From DASVLX01 sp036384655 (GTDB lineage Bacteria > Actinomycetota > Actinomycetes > Mycobacteriales > Pseudonocardiaceae), in the NCBI GenBank assembly GCA_036384655.1, contig DASVLX010000032.1, forward strand, positions 1 to 59,358: DNA of 59,358 nucleotides, written 5' to 3'. The notes beneath the pieces were generated by a model. The model saw only the letters and a program-made list of their open reading frames with translations, did not search any database and was not told where the DNA came from. This document shows, piece after piece, positions 40,281 through 48,793 of the stretch. Within the stretch, counting starts at the first letter, position 1, and each line of letters begins with the position of its first letter. A program made the position numbers and the translations under genes.

Positions 40281-41180
40281 TCAGGACGCGACCTTCGCGG
40301 TCTCGATCGTGACCTTCTGCTTGGGGGAGCCGTCCTGGTCGGTGGTCTGGCCGGTGCTGGGGTCGGTGCCCGGCGTGATGCCGTTGGCGGCGATCTTGTC
40401 CAGGGTCTTCAGACCCGACGGGGTGACGGTGCCGAAGACCGCGTAGTCGGGCGGCAGTTGGGAGTCGGCGTAGACGATGAAGAACTGGCTGCCGCCGCTG
40501 TTGGCCTGGCCCGAGTTGGCCATCGCTATCGTGCCGCGCGGATAGATCGACTCGGGTGTGCTGTCGGTGGTGTCGTTGGCGGTGGTCGGCGCGGCCTTGA
40601 GGTTCTTCGGGTTCTCGTCCGGGATGGTGTAGCCGGGACCGCCGCTGCCGGTGCCGGTTGGGTCGCCGCACTGCAGCACCTTCAGGGTGTCGTAGGCGGT
40701 TTCCCGGTGGCAGGTGGTGTTGTCGAAGTACTTGCTGCTGGCCAGGTGAACGAAGCTCTGCACGGTGCAGGGCGCCTCGGCGCGGTCGAGCGTCACCGGG
40801 ATGTCACCCAGGTTGGTGTGCAACGTCACGGTGACCGTGCCGGTCTTGGGCGTCGGGTTCGGGTCCTGCGGCACGCCGACGTCCTTGCCGGACGGCGCGG
40901 GCGAGCTGGGCGTTGTCGTGTACTTGCACGGGCCGTTGGTCGGCACGCCGGTGGCGGTGGTGGCGGGCGTCGTCGTCGTGGACGAGTTCGCGGCCGAGGC
41001 GGTGGAGTTGCCGTGTGCCAGGGTTGTTACCAGGTAGATGCCGCCGGCCACGACGACCACCGCGGCGGCGGTCGAGATGATCGCGATCAACTTCCGTCGC
41101 CTGGCCCGAGCGGCGCGGTTCGCCAGTTGGCGTTCCAGCTTCCGCTTGGCGGCCTGACGGCGTTGCTCATTGCTCGGCAC
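40281..41180 (-). CDS. Membrane-anchored cyclophilin-type peptidyl-prolyl isomerase
   Basis: 299 aa from GTG 41180, with CGGGAGATC upstream. A basic coiled start (NEQRRQAAKRKLERQLANRA) leads to a TM anchor (LIAIISTAAAVVVVAGGIYL), a Ser/Thr/Ala-rich linker, then a cyclophilin domain: VTLHTNLGDIPVTLDRAEAP, FVHLASSKYFDNTTCHRET, YPRGTIAMANSGQANSGGSQ followed by FFIVYAD, and AVFGTV. It catalyses Xaa-Pro isomerisation of exported proteins. Cys residues 116, 166, 188 (approximate) are in the extracytoplasmic part. In mycobacteria this gene (ppiB-type) lies next to relA; here 14.6 kb intervene. Confidence 0.9.
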   Translation of the reverse strand: MPSNEQRRQAAKRKLERQLANRAARARRRKLIAIISTAAAVVVVAGGIYLVTTLAHGNSTASAANSSTTTTPATTATGVPTNGPCKYTTTPSSPAPSGKDVGVPQDPNPTPKTGTVTVTLHTNLGDIPVTLDRAEAPCTVQSFVHLASSKYFDNTTCHRETAYDTLKVLQCGDPTGTGSGGPGYTIPDENPKNLKAAPTTANDTTDSTPESIYPRGTIAMANSGQANSGGSQFFIVYADSQLPPDYAVFGTVTPSGLKTLDKIAANGITPGTDPSTGQTTDQDGSPKQKVTIETAKVAS

Positions 41181-41396
41181 GTCGGATCTCCCGAGATTCA
41201 GGGCGCGCGACGGCACGCGCGCACGGCGCGCCCGGACACCCAAACCAACATTGCGGCCCGAAGTCTATGGCGACTGCCTGTGAATAATGTGTGGGTGGTC
41301 CGGGTCTGGTCCGATCGGCCGATACCCTGGACTGGCCCGCATGTGTCGGTGGGCGGTCGTAGTCGCGGGAATCCGCGGGAGTCTGGGAGGTCGCCG

Positions 41397-42089
41397 GTGC
41401 TGGTCGTCGGATTTCCGGTCGGGATGTTGCAGGCGAACTGTTACCTGCTCGCGACCGAGGCTGGCCAGCCCTGCGTGATCGTCGATCCCGGCCAGGACGC
41501 CGTCGAGCCGATTGACGAGGCGCTGCGCGAGCATTCGCTGTCACCGGCGGCCGTGCTGCTCACCCACGGCCATTTCGACCACGTCCTGTCGGCGACCCCG
41601 GTGTGCGAGGAACATGGCGTGCCGGCCTGGATTCATCCCGGCGATCGCGCGCTGCTCACCGATCCGCTCAGTGGCCTGGACGGCGGTGCCGCCGCGTTCT
41701 TCGGTGACGTCACCCTCCGCGAGCCCGCTGACCTGCGTGAACTCGGCCAGGACGGCGCCGAACTTCAGCTGGCCGGGCTGCGGATCATCGTCGACCACAG
41801 CCCCGGGCACACCCGGGGATCGGTGCTGTTCCGGGTGGAAACCGACGAGGGTGGCCGGCTGGTCCTGACCGGGGACACGCTGTTCGCCGGTTCGGTCGGC
41901 CGCACCGACCTGCCCGGTGGCAGCTCGCGGAGCCTGACGGAGTCGTTGCGCGACAAGGTGTTGTCGCTGCCCGACGACACGGTGGTGCTGCCCGGGCATG
42001 GGCCCTCGAGCACCATCGGGCAGGAGCGGGTCAGCAACCCGTATCTGGTCGCCCTACCAGGCGCGCGCCGGGCAGCTTCCGATCGATGA
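41397..42089 (+). CDS. MBL-fold metallo-hydrolase (glyoxalase II-like)
   Basis: 230 aa from GTG 41397 with GGGAGG 7 bp upstream; the long open frame to 40143 is not coding. Metal-binding motif AVLLTHGHFDHVLSATPV (HxHxDH), His in IVDHSPGHTRGSVLF, Asp in LVLTGDTLFAGSVGRTDLPG, and His in VVLPGHGPSSTIG. This is the relA-linked hydroxyacylglutathione hydrolase-like family conserved in actinobacteria. In the usual order hisS follows; here an ANTAR gene converges instead and overlaps the 3' end by 59 bp. Confidence 0.9.
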   Translation: MLVVGFPVGMLQANCYLLATEAGQPCVIVDPGQDAVEPIDEALREHSLSPAAVLLTHGHFDHVLSATPVCEEHGVPAWIHPGDRALLTDPLSGLDGGAAAFFGDVTLREPADLRELGQDGAELQLAGLRIIVDHSPGHTRGSVLFRVETDEGGRLVLTGDTLFAGSVGRTDLPGGSSRSLTESLRDKVLSLPDDTVVLPGHGPSSTIGQERVSNPYLVALPGARRAASDR

Positions 42090-42825
42090 TCTCCCGCGCG
42101 ACCTCGTCGACGCGGCGCCGGTTGGTTCGGCAGTAGGCCCGCAGCAACTCGAACGCCGTGTCCGGTGTGACATCGATCTGTGCGGCGATCATGCCCTTGG
42201 CCTGCTCGATCAGAACCCGCCTGTTCAACGCCACCTGCAGTTGTTCGGCTGTCCGGACACTGCGGCGCAGCGCGCGGCCCTGCAGGATGCCGACCGCCGC
42301 GGCGTCGGCGAGCGCTCGGGCCGGGGCGAGGGTCGGCTCGACCAGCCGGCGTTCCCGCGCGTCGAACACGCTGACGGATCCGATGATCTCCCGGTGCCGG
42401 CGCATCGGCAGCACGCTGACCATCCGGATTCCGGCCGCGTGGCCGGCGGGGGAGAAGCGCGGCCAGCGCCGGTCGGACGGCGCGAGCACCTGGTTGATCA
42501 GCGGCTGCCCGGTTCGGAAACAGGCCACGCTGGGGCCGCCGTGTTTCAGTTCGTAGGACAGCAGCCGGCGCGCCCGTTCGCTGCTCGCCCCGGTGACCTC
42601 CGGTGCCCCGGAGTCGTCGGCGATGAGCAGCCCGATCTCCGCCGGAGACAACAACTCCGCGAAGTCGGCGCTCAGCGTGTTCGAGTACTCGGCGGTGTCG
42701 ACATCGGTGGTGAGGGCGTCCACCAACTCGACCAGTCTGGCCGCCAGCCAGAGATCGTTACCGGACTCGCCGTTCACGATCTCGGGGCGCGTTGTCGACA
42801 GTCCAACACGGCCCCAGGCTAACAA
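42031..42825 (-). CDS. GAF-ANTAR RNA-binding antitermination regulator
   Basis: Up to 264 aa from TTG 42825; GTG 42777 (VNGESGNDLW) is a credible shorter start. A GAF sensor domain (about 20-180: SVACFRTGQPLINQVLAPSD, MVSVLPMRRHREIIGSVSVF) is followed by a C-terminal ANTAR domain (about 195-250: LQVALNRRVLIEQAKGMIAA, TAFELLRAYCRTNRRRVDEV). ANTAR proteins bind paired RNA hexaloops and stop termination. The 3' end overlaps the MBL gene by 59 bp on the opposite strand, so their transcripts are antisense there. The sensed signal is unknown. Confidence 0.9.
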   Translation of the reverse strand: MLAWGRVGLSTTRPEIVNGESGNDLWLAARLVELVDALTTDVDTAEYSNTLSADFAELLSPAEIGLLIADDSGAPEVTGASSERARRLLSYELKHGGPSVACFRTGQPLINQVLAPSDRRWPRFSPAGHAAGIRMVSVLPMRRHREIIGSVSVFDARERRLVEPTLAPARALADAAAVGILQGRALRRSVRTAEQLQVALNRRVLIEQAKGMIAAQIDVTPDTAFELLRAYCRTNRRRVDEVAREIIDRKLPGARLVGRPDTGC

Positions 42826-42913
42826 CCGTTCAGCACCACCCGACCCCTGTCGGGTGCGGTGTTGAACACGGCGTCAAGAACGGTGCCGTCGGGGCGTCTG
42901 CCAGGGCCGGTCG

Positions 42914-43801
42914 CTAGTCGGATGCCGTGAAGAAGGTGCGCAGTTGGTCCGCGACCAGCTCCGGCTTGCCGTCGTTGTCGGCCGCGATGTGGCCCACTCC
43001 GGGCAGCGTGACGAGCCGGGCGTGCGGCAGCACCTCGGCGAGACTCACCAGGGTGTTCTTCAGATAGCGGGCGCTCTGGCTACCGCCGAGCAGCAGCACG
43101 TCGGCGGTGACGGCCCGGTATCGGTCGAAGGTGCCCTCGCTTTCGGACACGAGCTGGGCGTCATACCGCATGGTGGGGATGAGGTCCGAGGGGTGCACGT
43201 CCGCCTCGGGGTTATCCGCGCCGCCCGCGCCGCCCGCTCGGCGGTCGAGGACGCCGCGCCGCGCGGCCGAGTTCAGCAGCGGTGCCAGCACGAACCGGGG
43301 AATGAACCGGAACATGGGTGGCGCGGTCTGGGTGCCGTGAATCACGGTGAGCATCGCCGATCCCAGCTTCCCCTGGGCCAGCTCGCGCTCGTAGCGGGTT
43401 ACCCAGCCCACCGGCGTGGAGTGGTTGATCGACAGCGGCGGCTCGTAGAGCGCGAGCCGGCGGATGCCCGGGATGCTCAGCGACGCGTACAGGCAGATCA
43501 GGGCACCGGAGCTGAGGCCGAACACCCGCTCCGCGCCGCTGTGCTCGACCAGCGCCGCGAGATCCTGAGTTTCGGCATCCAGGCCGTAGTGCTCGCCGGC
43601 CGGGCCGGACAGGCCCCGGCCACGCCGGTCCGGCAGGTAGACGGTGAACGAGTCCGCCAGGGCCGCCGCCAGGCTCATGAAGTTCTGGGCGGCCTGCGCG
43701 CCGCCGTGCACCGCGATCACCGCCGGGCCGTGACCGAGCCGGCGGAACCCGATCACCGTCCCGTCGCTGGACTGGACCGAGTCGACCTCGAAGTCTGGCA
43801 C
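42914..43801 (-). CDS. Alpha/beta hydrolase
   Basis: 295 aa from ATG 43801. Oxyanion motif VIAVHGGAQAAQNFMSLAAA (HGG), YLPDRRGRGLSGPAG after strand 4, nucleophile elbow ERVFGLSSGALICLYASL (G-x-S-x-G, Ser about 97), and a C-terminal His in TLPGVGHIAADNDGKPELVA. Probably an esterase or related hydrolase. It diverges from the radical SAM gene. In mycobacteria a haloalkane dehalogenase (also this fold) occupies the matching place beside the Rv2578c gene, but this protein lacks an obvious dehalogenase signature. Confidence 0.88.
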   Translation of the reverse strand: MPDFEVDSVQSSDGTVIGFRRLGHGPAVIAVHGGAQAAQNFMSLAAALADSFTVYLPDRRGRGLSGPAGEHYGLDAETQDLAALVEHSGAERVFGLSSGALICLYASLSIPGIRRLALYEPPLSINHSTPVGWVTRYERELAQGKLGSAMLTVIHGTQTAPPMFRFIPRFVLAPLLNSAARRGVLDRRAGGAGGADNPEADVHPSDLIPTMRYDAQLVSESEGTFDRYRAVTADVLLLGGSQSARYLKNTLVSLAEVLPHARLVTLPGVGHIAADNDGKPELVADQLRTFFTASD

Positions 43802-43872
43802 GCGCCCAGGCTACCGGTGGACGGGTTGGCCCGACGGTGGACAAATGCTCGAACGTGTGTTCGTATGGAGTC

Positions 43873-44940
43873 ATGAGGTGGGACGGCCAGAAGGTGGGCG
43901 GTGACGCGGAGCGCGGTCAGACCGCGCTGCCCGGCATGGCCGGACTCGTCCGCAGCGTGCGCGTGCCGGAGTTCGCCGGCGTGGTGTTCCACGAGGTCCG
44001 CGCGCGGTCGGTGCTGAACAAGGTGCCGGAGTCCTCGGCCATGCCGTTCCGCTGGACGGTCAATCCCTACCGCGGCTGCACGCATGGCTGTGTGTACTGC
44101 TTCGCCCGCAACAGTCACACCTATCTCGACCTCGACGCCGGTCATGATTTCGACAGCCAGATCGTGGTCAAGGTCAACGCGCCCGAGGTGCTGGCGAGTC
44201 AGTTGCGCCGGCCGTCCTGGAGTCACGAACATGTGGCGATGGGCACCAACACCGACCCCTACCAGCGCGCCGAGGGTCGCTACGAGCTGATGCCCGGCAT
44301 CATCCGCGCGCTGGCCGACTCCGGCACGCCGTTCTCCATCCTCACCAAGGGAACCGTGCTGGCGCGCGACATCCCGCTGCTGGCGGCGGTCGGCCGGGAC
44401 GTGCCGGTGGGCGTCGGCGTGTCGATCGCGCTGCTCGACCGGGACCTGCACCGGACCGTCGAACCCGGCACGCCGAGCCCGAGGGCACGGCTGGAACTGG
44501 TCCGCCGGGTGCGCGCGGCCGGCCTGCCCTGCGGGGTGTTCGTGGCGCCGGTGCTGCCCCGGCTGACCGACTCGGTGGCGGCGCTGGACAGCCTGTTCGG
44601 CGAGATCGCCGAGGCCGGCGCCACCGGCGTGACCGTGCTGGCACTGCACCTGCGGCCCGGCGCCCGGGAGTGGTACGCCGCCTGGCTGCGCCGGGAGCAT
44701 CCGGAACTGCTGGGACAGTACCGGAAGCTCTATGCCTGGGGCAGCCAGGCGGACCGTCGCTATCGGGCGATGCTGGCCGGGCGGGTCGGCCCGCTGCTGC
44801 GCCGGCACGGCCTGGGGCCGAAGGCAGAGCGCCAGACCGAACCCGAACCGGCCGACGACGGGACCTGGCCCCCGGGCTCGCTGCCGGACGGCGCACCCGA
44901 CGACGCGCCGGTCAACCAGGAACAACTCGAACTGCTGTAG
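43873..44940 (+). CDS. Rv2578c-family radical SAM protein (SplB-like)
   Basis: 355 aa from ATG 43873. 4Fe-4S radical SAM motif NPYRGCTHGCVYCFARNSHT (C-x3-C-x2-C, Cys about 69, 73, 76), followed by DFDSQIVVKVNAPEVLASQL, HVAMGTNTDPYQRAEGRYEL and ILTKGTVLARDIPLL. These blocks define the Rv2578c/DNA photolyase-like radical SAM group. The reaction is not established. The C-terminal tail is Pro/Asp/Glu-rich. Its presence near relA, ppiB-type and MBL genes mirrors the mycobacterial gene neighbourhood. Confidence 0.88.
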   Translation: MRWDGQKVGGDAERGQTALPGMAGLVRSVRVPEFAGVVFHEVRARSVLNKVPESSAMPFRWTVNPYRGCTHGCVYCFARNSHTYLDLDAGHDFDSQIVVKVNAPEVLASQLRRPSWSHEHVAMGTNTDPYQRAEGRYELMPGIIRALADSGTPFSILTKGTVLARDIPLLAAVGRDVPVGVGVSIALLDRDLHRTVEPGTPSPRARLELVRRVRAAGLPCGVFVAPVLPRLTDSVAALDSLFGEIAEAGATGVTVLALHLRPGAREWYAAWLRREHPELLGQYRKLYAWGSQADRRYRAMLAGRVGPLLRRHGLGPKAERQTEPEPADDGTWPPGSLPDGAPDDAPVNQEQLELL

Positions 44941-44980
44941 TTGCCGGCCTGATCACCACCGCCGGATCACCATCGCCGGA

Positions 44981-45676
44981 TCACCACTGCCGGGCGCGCA
45001 TCCGCGCGATGGCGAAGTAGACGTTGGTGACGACGACCAGCACCACGGTCGTGACCACGTACAAACCGCCGCTGAGGATGGGAACCAGGTCAACCGGCAG
45101 GGTGTAGGCCATCACCGCGCGGCCCGCCGCGTCCATCAGGGTGCCGATGCCCCACAGCACGCTGGACACCTGCCAGATGCGGCGGAAACGCGGAACCCGC
45201 TCCCACAGGTCCTCCCAACCGCCGGGCCAGCCGAGCCGGCCCTCCAACAGCGGCCGAGTGAACAGGTAGGCCAGCGGCCGGCGCGTCCACAGGCTGCCCA
45301 GGAACCACACCCCGCCCATGCCGGTCAGCCAGGCGTCCTTGGCCATCAGGAACCGCGGGCTGCCCGCCAGGAACGACACCACCACACTGGCCGCCAGCAT
45401 GGTGGTCATGTAGAGGGAAAGGCCGTCGACCCGGCGGTTGCGGATCAGTGGCACAGCGGTGGTCACGGCGGAGAACAGCGTGGAGATCAGTAGCGAGGCA
45501 TAGACGCCGACGCCGAACCACCGCAGCACGTAGTAACCGCCGAGCGGCACGACCACGTTCACGCAGAACTTGATCAGCAGGCGGAGGACGCGGCCGGCGC
45601 GGCCGGAGTTGGCGGCCGCGCCGGTGGGTGTCTCGGCCCGGATTTCGGTCTCGGTGGTGGCCTCTGGCTGGGTCAT
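44981..45676 (-). CDS. VC0807-like integral membrane protein
   Basis: 231 aa from ATG 45676, overlapping the TetR stop by ATGA. After a 30-residue polar start come five or six TM segments: IKFCVNVVVPLGGYYVLRWF, ASLLISTLFSAVTTAVPLIR followed by NRRVDGLSLY, MAKDAWLTGMGGVWFLGSLW, then RRPLAYLFTRPLLEGRLG, and a final hydrophobic pair. NRRVDG and RPLAY.FTRP are hallmarks of the VC0807/septation-protein-A-like family. Role unknown. Coupling to TetR indicates that the regulator controls it. Confidence 0.8.
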   Translation of the reverse strand: MTQPEATTETEIRAETPTGAAANSGRAGRVLRLLIKFCVNVVVPLGGYYVLRWFGVGVYASLLISTLFSAVTTAVPLIRNRRVDGLSLYMTTMLAASVVVSFLAGSPRFLMAKDAWLTGMGGVWFLGSLWTRRPLAYLFTRPLLEGRLGWPGGWEDLWERVPRFRRIWQVSSVLWGIGTLMDAAGRAVMAYTLPVDLVPILSGGLYVVTTVVLVVVTNVYFAIARMRARQW

Positions 45677-46287
45677 GGCGAATCCCGGCGGGTGCCCAGG
45701 TCGAACAGCGTGACCAGTTCGCGGGCGTAGTGTTTCGTATCAAGATTAGGTTCGGCGGCCAGCGCGAATGGCAGGCTCTCGATCGAGCGTTGCACGGCCG
45801 AGGCGATCACATGGGCGTCGAACGCGCGGAACTGGCCGTCGGCCTGTCCCTGCCGCAGCATTCCCTCCAGATAGAACTCGGCGGTGTGGTGCGCCCCCAT
45901 GCCCGTCGCGATGCCGCCGGCCAGGACGATGTTCAGCAGCGCCGTCATCTCGGGCCGGTGACCGGCGATGAACTCGATGTTGCCCTCGACGTACGCGCGC
46001 AGCCGGCCCGGTCCGTCGGTCTCCTTGGCCACCCGCGCGGCCATGAATTCGCTGATCTCGCCGATCACGTATTCGGCGGTGGCGCTGACGAGCTCGTCCT
46101 TGCCGGCGAAGTGGTAGGAGATCAGCCGCGTGCTGGACAGGCCTGCTCGGCGGGCGATCCGCGCGAACGACGCGCGGGCGAATCCCTCCTCGGCGATCAC
46201 CGCGATGGTGGCCGTGATGATCTGTGCCCGGCGCGCGCTCGCGGTGAACGACCTGGTCGCGTGCTTCCGGTCCACCGTTACTGACAT
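45673..46287 (-). CDS. TetR-family transcriptional regulator
   Basis: 204 aa from ATG 46287; the frame upstream crosses the operator and is not used. HTH: IAEEGFARASFARIARRAGL, STRLISYHFAGKDELVSATA. The C-terminal domain is helical and binds an unknown ligand. It is followed by the VC0807-like gene (ATGA overlap) and diverges from a nitroreductase gene. The palindrome TTACTC-GTAG-GAGTAA sits 11 bp upstream of the start and is the likely operator. Confidence 0.92.
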   Translation of the reverse strand: MSVTVDRKHATRSFTASARRAQIITATIAVIAEEGFARASFARIARRAGLSSTRLISYHFAGKDELVSATAEYVIGEISEFMAARVAKETDGPGRLRAYVEGNIEFIAGHRPEMTALLNIVLAGGIATGMGAHHTAEFYLEGMLRQGQADGQFRAFDAHVIASAVQRSIESLPFALAAEPNLDTKHYARELVTLFDLGTRRDSP

Positions 46288-46297
46288 GGGTAAGAAT

Positions 46298-46313
46298 TTA
46301 CTCGTAGGAGTAA
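46298..46313. promoter_or_regulatory. TetR operator, perfect 16-bp palindrome
   Basis: TTACTC-GTAG-GAGTAA. A related element TACGAGTTACGTA lies at 46379-46391, 23 bp before the nitroreductase start. Together they cover both divergent promoters. Confidence 0.65.
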
Positions 46314-46414
46314 CGATGTCAACGGTTCTGCTCGTTCCTGCATCTCGTACGGAACCGATATGATCTAGTCGATCAGTAGTACGAGTTACGTATGAATGCG
46401 CGTACGCTGAGGAC

Positions 46415-46864
46415 ATGGCACTGAACGCGCAGATCTATCGCAAGATGGTCAACAGGACCAACGGGATCATCATTGGGCTGCAGCGGGTCGGCATCGTGTT
46501 CGGCCCGATGCAGCTGCTCACCGTGCGCGGCCGGCGCACCGGTCAGCCCCGTACCTTCCCGATCGCGGTGGTTCCCCTCGACGGCCAGCATTACGTCATC
46601 CAGGCGTATCCGAAAGCCGCCTGGGTCGCGAACGTCCGCGCCGCCGACACCGTCACGCTCACCCGTGGCCGCCGTTCGTCCACCGCGCGGCTGGTCGAGC
46701 TGCCCGTCGACGAGCGCCGGCCGGTGTTGCGCGACCTCATCTCGGCCAGTGGCCGGAGCGCCGGCAAGCGGTTGGTGACCACCGGCCAGGCCGAGTCCCC
46801 GACCCCCGAAGGCGTCGCCGCCTCCGCCGACAAGATCGCCGTCTTCCGCGTCGAACCGGCGTAA
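46415..46864 (+). CDS. Deazaflavin (F420)-dependent nitroreductase-family protein
   Basis: 149 aa from ATG 46415. DDN/DUF385 family, split-barrel FMN/F420-binding fold: MLLTVRGRRTGQPRTFPIAV-type segment (LLTVRGRRTGQPRT), HYVIQAYPKAAWVANVRAAD and VTLTRGRRSSTARLVELP. These enzymes use F420H2 to reduce quinones or nitro compounds and protect from oxidative stress. It diverges from a TetR repressor over a perfect palindrome, so induction by an electrophile or quinone is plausible. Confidence 0.88.
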   Translation: MALNAQIYRKMVNRTNGIIIGLQRVGIVFGPMQLLTVRGRRTGQPRTFPIAVVPLDGQHYVIQAYPKAAWVANVRAADTVTLTRGRRSSTARLVELPVDERRPVLRDLISASGRSAGKRLVTTGQAESPTPEGVAASADKIAVFRVEPA

Positions 46865-46917
46865 CGGCGGGACCAGTTGGCCGCGTCGCTTCGGTGGTGG
46901 TCGGTAGTGTCACCAAC

Positions 46918-47472
46918 GTGGGCGAGCAGAAAGATCGGATGCTGCGCGGCGAGTGGTACCGCGACGTGCCCGAGCTGGCCGAGGAACGACGGCGCTGTTG
47001 GCGAATGCTCGAACGATTCAACAGGACCGGAGCGGACGATGGCGTCGAGCGCCGCCGGATCCTGGACCAGCTGTTCGCCAAGGTCGGGCCGGGCACTTCG
47101 GTCCTGCCACCCTTCCAGTGCAGCTATGGTGCGCGGATCAACATCGGCTCGCACAGCTTCGTCAACAAGGATGCGCTGTTCTTGGACGACGGCGGGATCA
47201 CGATCGGTGACGATGTCCGGATCGGCCCACGCGCGCAGCTTCTCACCGCGCTGCACCCCATGGAGGACCATGAACAACGTCGCGCCGGATGGGAGCGAAC
47301 GGCCCCCATCACGATCGGCGACAATGTCTGGCTCGGTGGCGGTGTGATCGTCTGTCCGGGCGTCACCATCGGAGAGAACACCGTCATCGGGGCGGGCACT
47401 GTGGTCCTCCGCGATATACCGGACCACGTATTCGCCGCCGGCAACCCGGCCCGCATCATCCGCCGACTCTGA
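46918..47472 (+). CDS. Sugar O-acetyltransferase (maltose acetyltransferase-like)
   Basis: 184 aa from GTG 46918 (VGEQKDRMLRGEWY), the usual family start; the frame opens at 46894. A helical N-terminus (MLRGEWYRDVPELAEERRRC) precedes left-handed beta-helix hexapeptide repeats (ITIGDDVRIGPRAQLLTALH, ITIGDNVWLGGGVIVCPGVT, IGENTVIGAGTVVLRDIPDH, VFAAGNPARIIR). His in LLTALHPMEDHEQR is the catalytic base of this group. It transfers acetyl from acetyl-CoA to a sugar or similar hydroxyl. Stand-alone gene. Confidence 0.9.
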   Translation: MGEQKDRMLRGEWYRDVPELAEERRRCWRMLERFNRTGADDGVERRRILDQLFAKVGPGTSVLPPFQCSYGARINIGSHSFVNKDALFLDDGGITIGDDVRIGPRAQLLTALHPMEDHEQRRAGWERTAPITIGDNVWLGGGVIVCPGVTIGENTVIGAGTVVLRDIPDHVFAAGNPARIIRRL

Positions 47473-47609
47473 CTTCCTTCACCCCGGGTTCGCGATGCCT
47501 GTCTCTCGGTCCGGTCTGGATCGACGCCGCCCGCGCGGCGCTCTGGCACATCGCCGATCAAGAAGAAGGCTGGGAAGGACAGGCGGCTCCGTCGGCGCCA
47601 GCACCGCGT

Positions 47610-48650
47610 CTACTTGGCACAACTGGCATAACCGCCGGCTCGGGCGAACGTCACCCGGATGCTGGCTTGGTCGTGTCCGTTGGCGAGCAGGTGGTGCAGC
47701 AGGATGCGTGCCTTGAGCGGGTCGAGGAAGCCCGCGGAGATCAGACCGCGACTCAATAGATCGGATTCGGATCCGGGAAACGCGTAAGTGTGCGCGAGCA
47801 CCGAGCCGGATCCGGTCCGGGAGGCCAGCACCACGGGGATGGTCGCGGCGAGATCGGTGAGCGTGTCTACCGTGCGGGCGGGGACATGGCCCACACCGAA
47901 CCCGGCGACGACCAGCCCGTCGCAGTGATCAGCGGCCGCGCGTAGCAGCGCGCCGGTATCGCCGAGCACCATCGTGACTAGGCCAATCTCGACCGATCGG
48001 GATTCCGGTGCGGGGGAGACGACGACGCGGGTGGTCGGGTGGTTGAGAATGCGGACCTCGCCCTCCACGATGTAGCCGAGTGGCCCACCACTGGCCGACA
48101 CGAAGGTGTGGCCGCTGGTGGAGTGAGTCTTGCGGACCCGGACCGCCGCATGGATCTCGTCGGCGAACACCACCAGCGCACCGAGGTCTCGGGCATCCGG
48201 ACTGGCAGCGGTCTGGACGGCTGCCAGTAGGTTCGCCGGTCCGTCGGCACCGGCCTGAGTTGGGTTCCGCATCGCCCCGGTGACCACGATCGGTTCGGGC
48301 CGATCATGCGTGAGGTCGAGCAGGTAGGCCGTCTCCTCGATGGTGTCAGTTCCCTGGGTGATCACCACGCCATCCGCACCGTCACGCAGCCGCTCCCGGA
48401 TCTCGGCCGCCAGGGCGGTTATGTCCTCAAAGGACAAGGAGGCGCCGGACACTCGACGGAAGTCCTCCACCTCGACCGTAATCCCGGTCTCGGCGAGACC
48501 GGGCACGGCGGCGACGAGTTGATCGGCCGACAACGCGGGCACCACTCCCGCGCTCCCGGTGGACGTCATGGCGATCGTGCCGCCGAGACCGAAGACAACG
48601 ACGCGAACTGGTGGACGAGTAGCCATCTCCGAGGACACGGGCGCGAACAT
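47610..48650 (-). CDS. Type II-like L-asparaginase
   Basis: 346 aa from ATG 48650; GTG 48638 and ATG 48626 are alternatives, and the extended frame to 48872 is out of register with the small genes upstream. Catalytic motifs: VVVFGLGGTIAMTSTGSAG (first Thr) and VVITQGTDTIEETAYLLDLT (second Thr-Asp), with AMRNPTQAGADGPANLLAAV (Lys-type third residue missing; the usual A-M-R is kept). It hydrolyses asparagine to aspartate. No clear signal peptide, so probably cytosolic. It lies downstream of the Ro/HTH genes on the same strand. Confidence 0.87.
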   Translation of the reverse strand: MFAPVSSEMATRPPVRVVVFGLGGTIAMTSTGSAGVVPALSADQLVAAVPGLAETGITVEVEDFRRVSGASLSFEDITALAAEIRERLRDGADGVVITQGTDTIEETAYLLDLTHDRPEPIVVTGAMRNPTQAGADGPANLLAAVQTAASPDARDLGALVVFADEIHAAVRVRKTHSTSGHTFVSASGGPLGYIVEGEVRILNHPTTRVVVSPAPESRSVEIGLVTMVLGDTGALLRAAADHCDGLVVAGFGVGHVPARTVDTLTDLAATIPVVLASRTGSGSVLAHTYAFPGSESDLLSRGLISAGFLDPLKARILLHHLLANGHDQASIRVTFARAGGYASCAK

Positions 48651-48684
48651 CCCTTCATGATCGGCCTGGTAGGTCTCAGCGAGC

Positions 48685-48789
48685 CTAGCTGGCGACACTG
48701 GCCTCCGCTGGCTCGCCGCGCTCAGGGAATTCATTCTGGTCAACAGGGAAGCTCTGCTGGTCGAGGCGCACGACGTCGACGATGGCCAC
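48685..48789 (-). CDS. Possible 34-aa small ORF between HTH gene and asparaginase
   Basis: GTG 48789 to TAG 48685 reads MAIVDVVRLDQQSFPVDQNE and continues FPERGEPAEASVAS. AAGGAG, inside the end of the HTH gene, could serve as ribosome site at 13 bp. Gap of only 4 bp from that gene. Composition is acidic and not low-complexity, but there is no independent support. Confidence 0.25.
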   Translation of the reverse strand: MAIVDVVRLDQQSFPVDQNEFPERGEPAEASVAS

Positions 48790-48793
48790 TTCC

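Noticed and set aside
40143..41396. N-terminal extension of the MBL hydrolase
   Set aside because: Lies opposite the cyclophilin gene; the real start has a GGGAGG and gives a normal family length.
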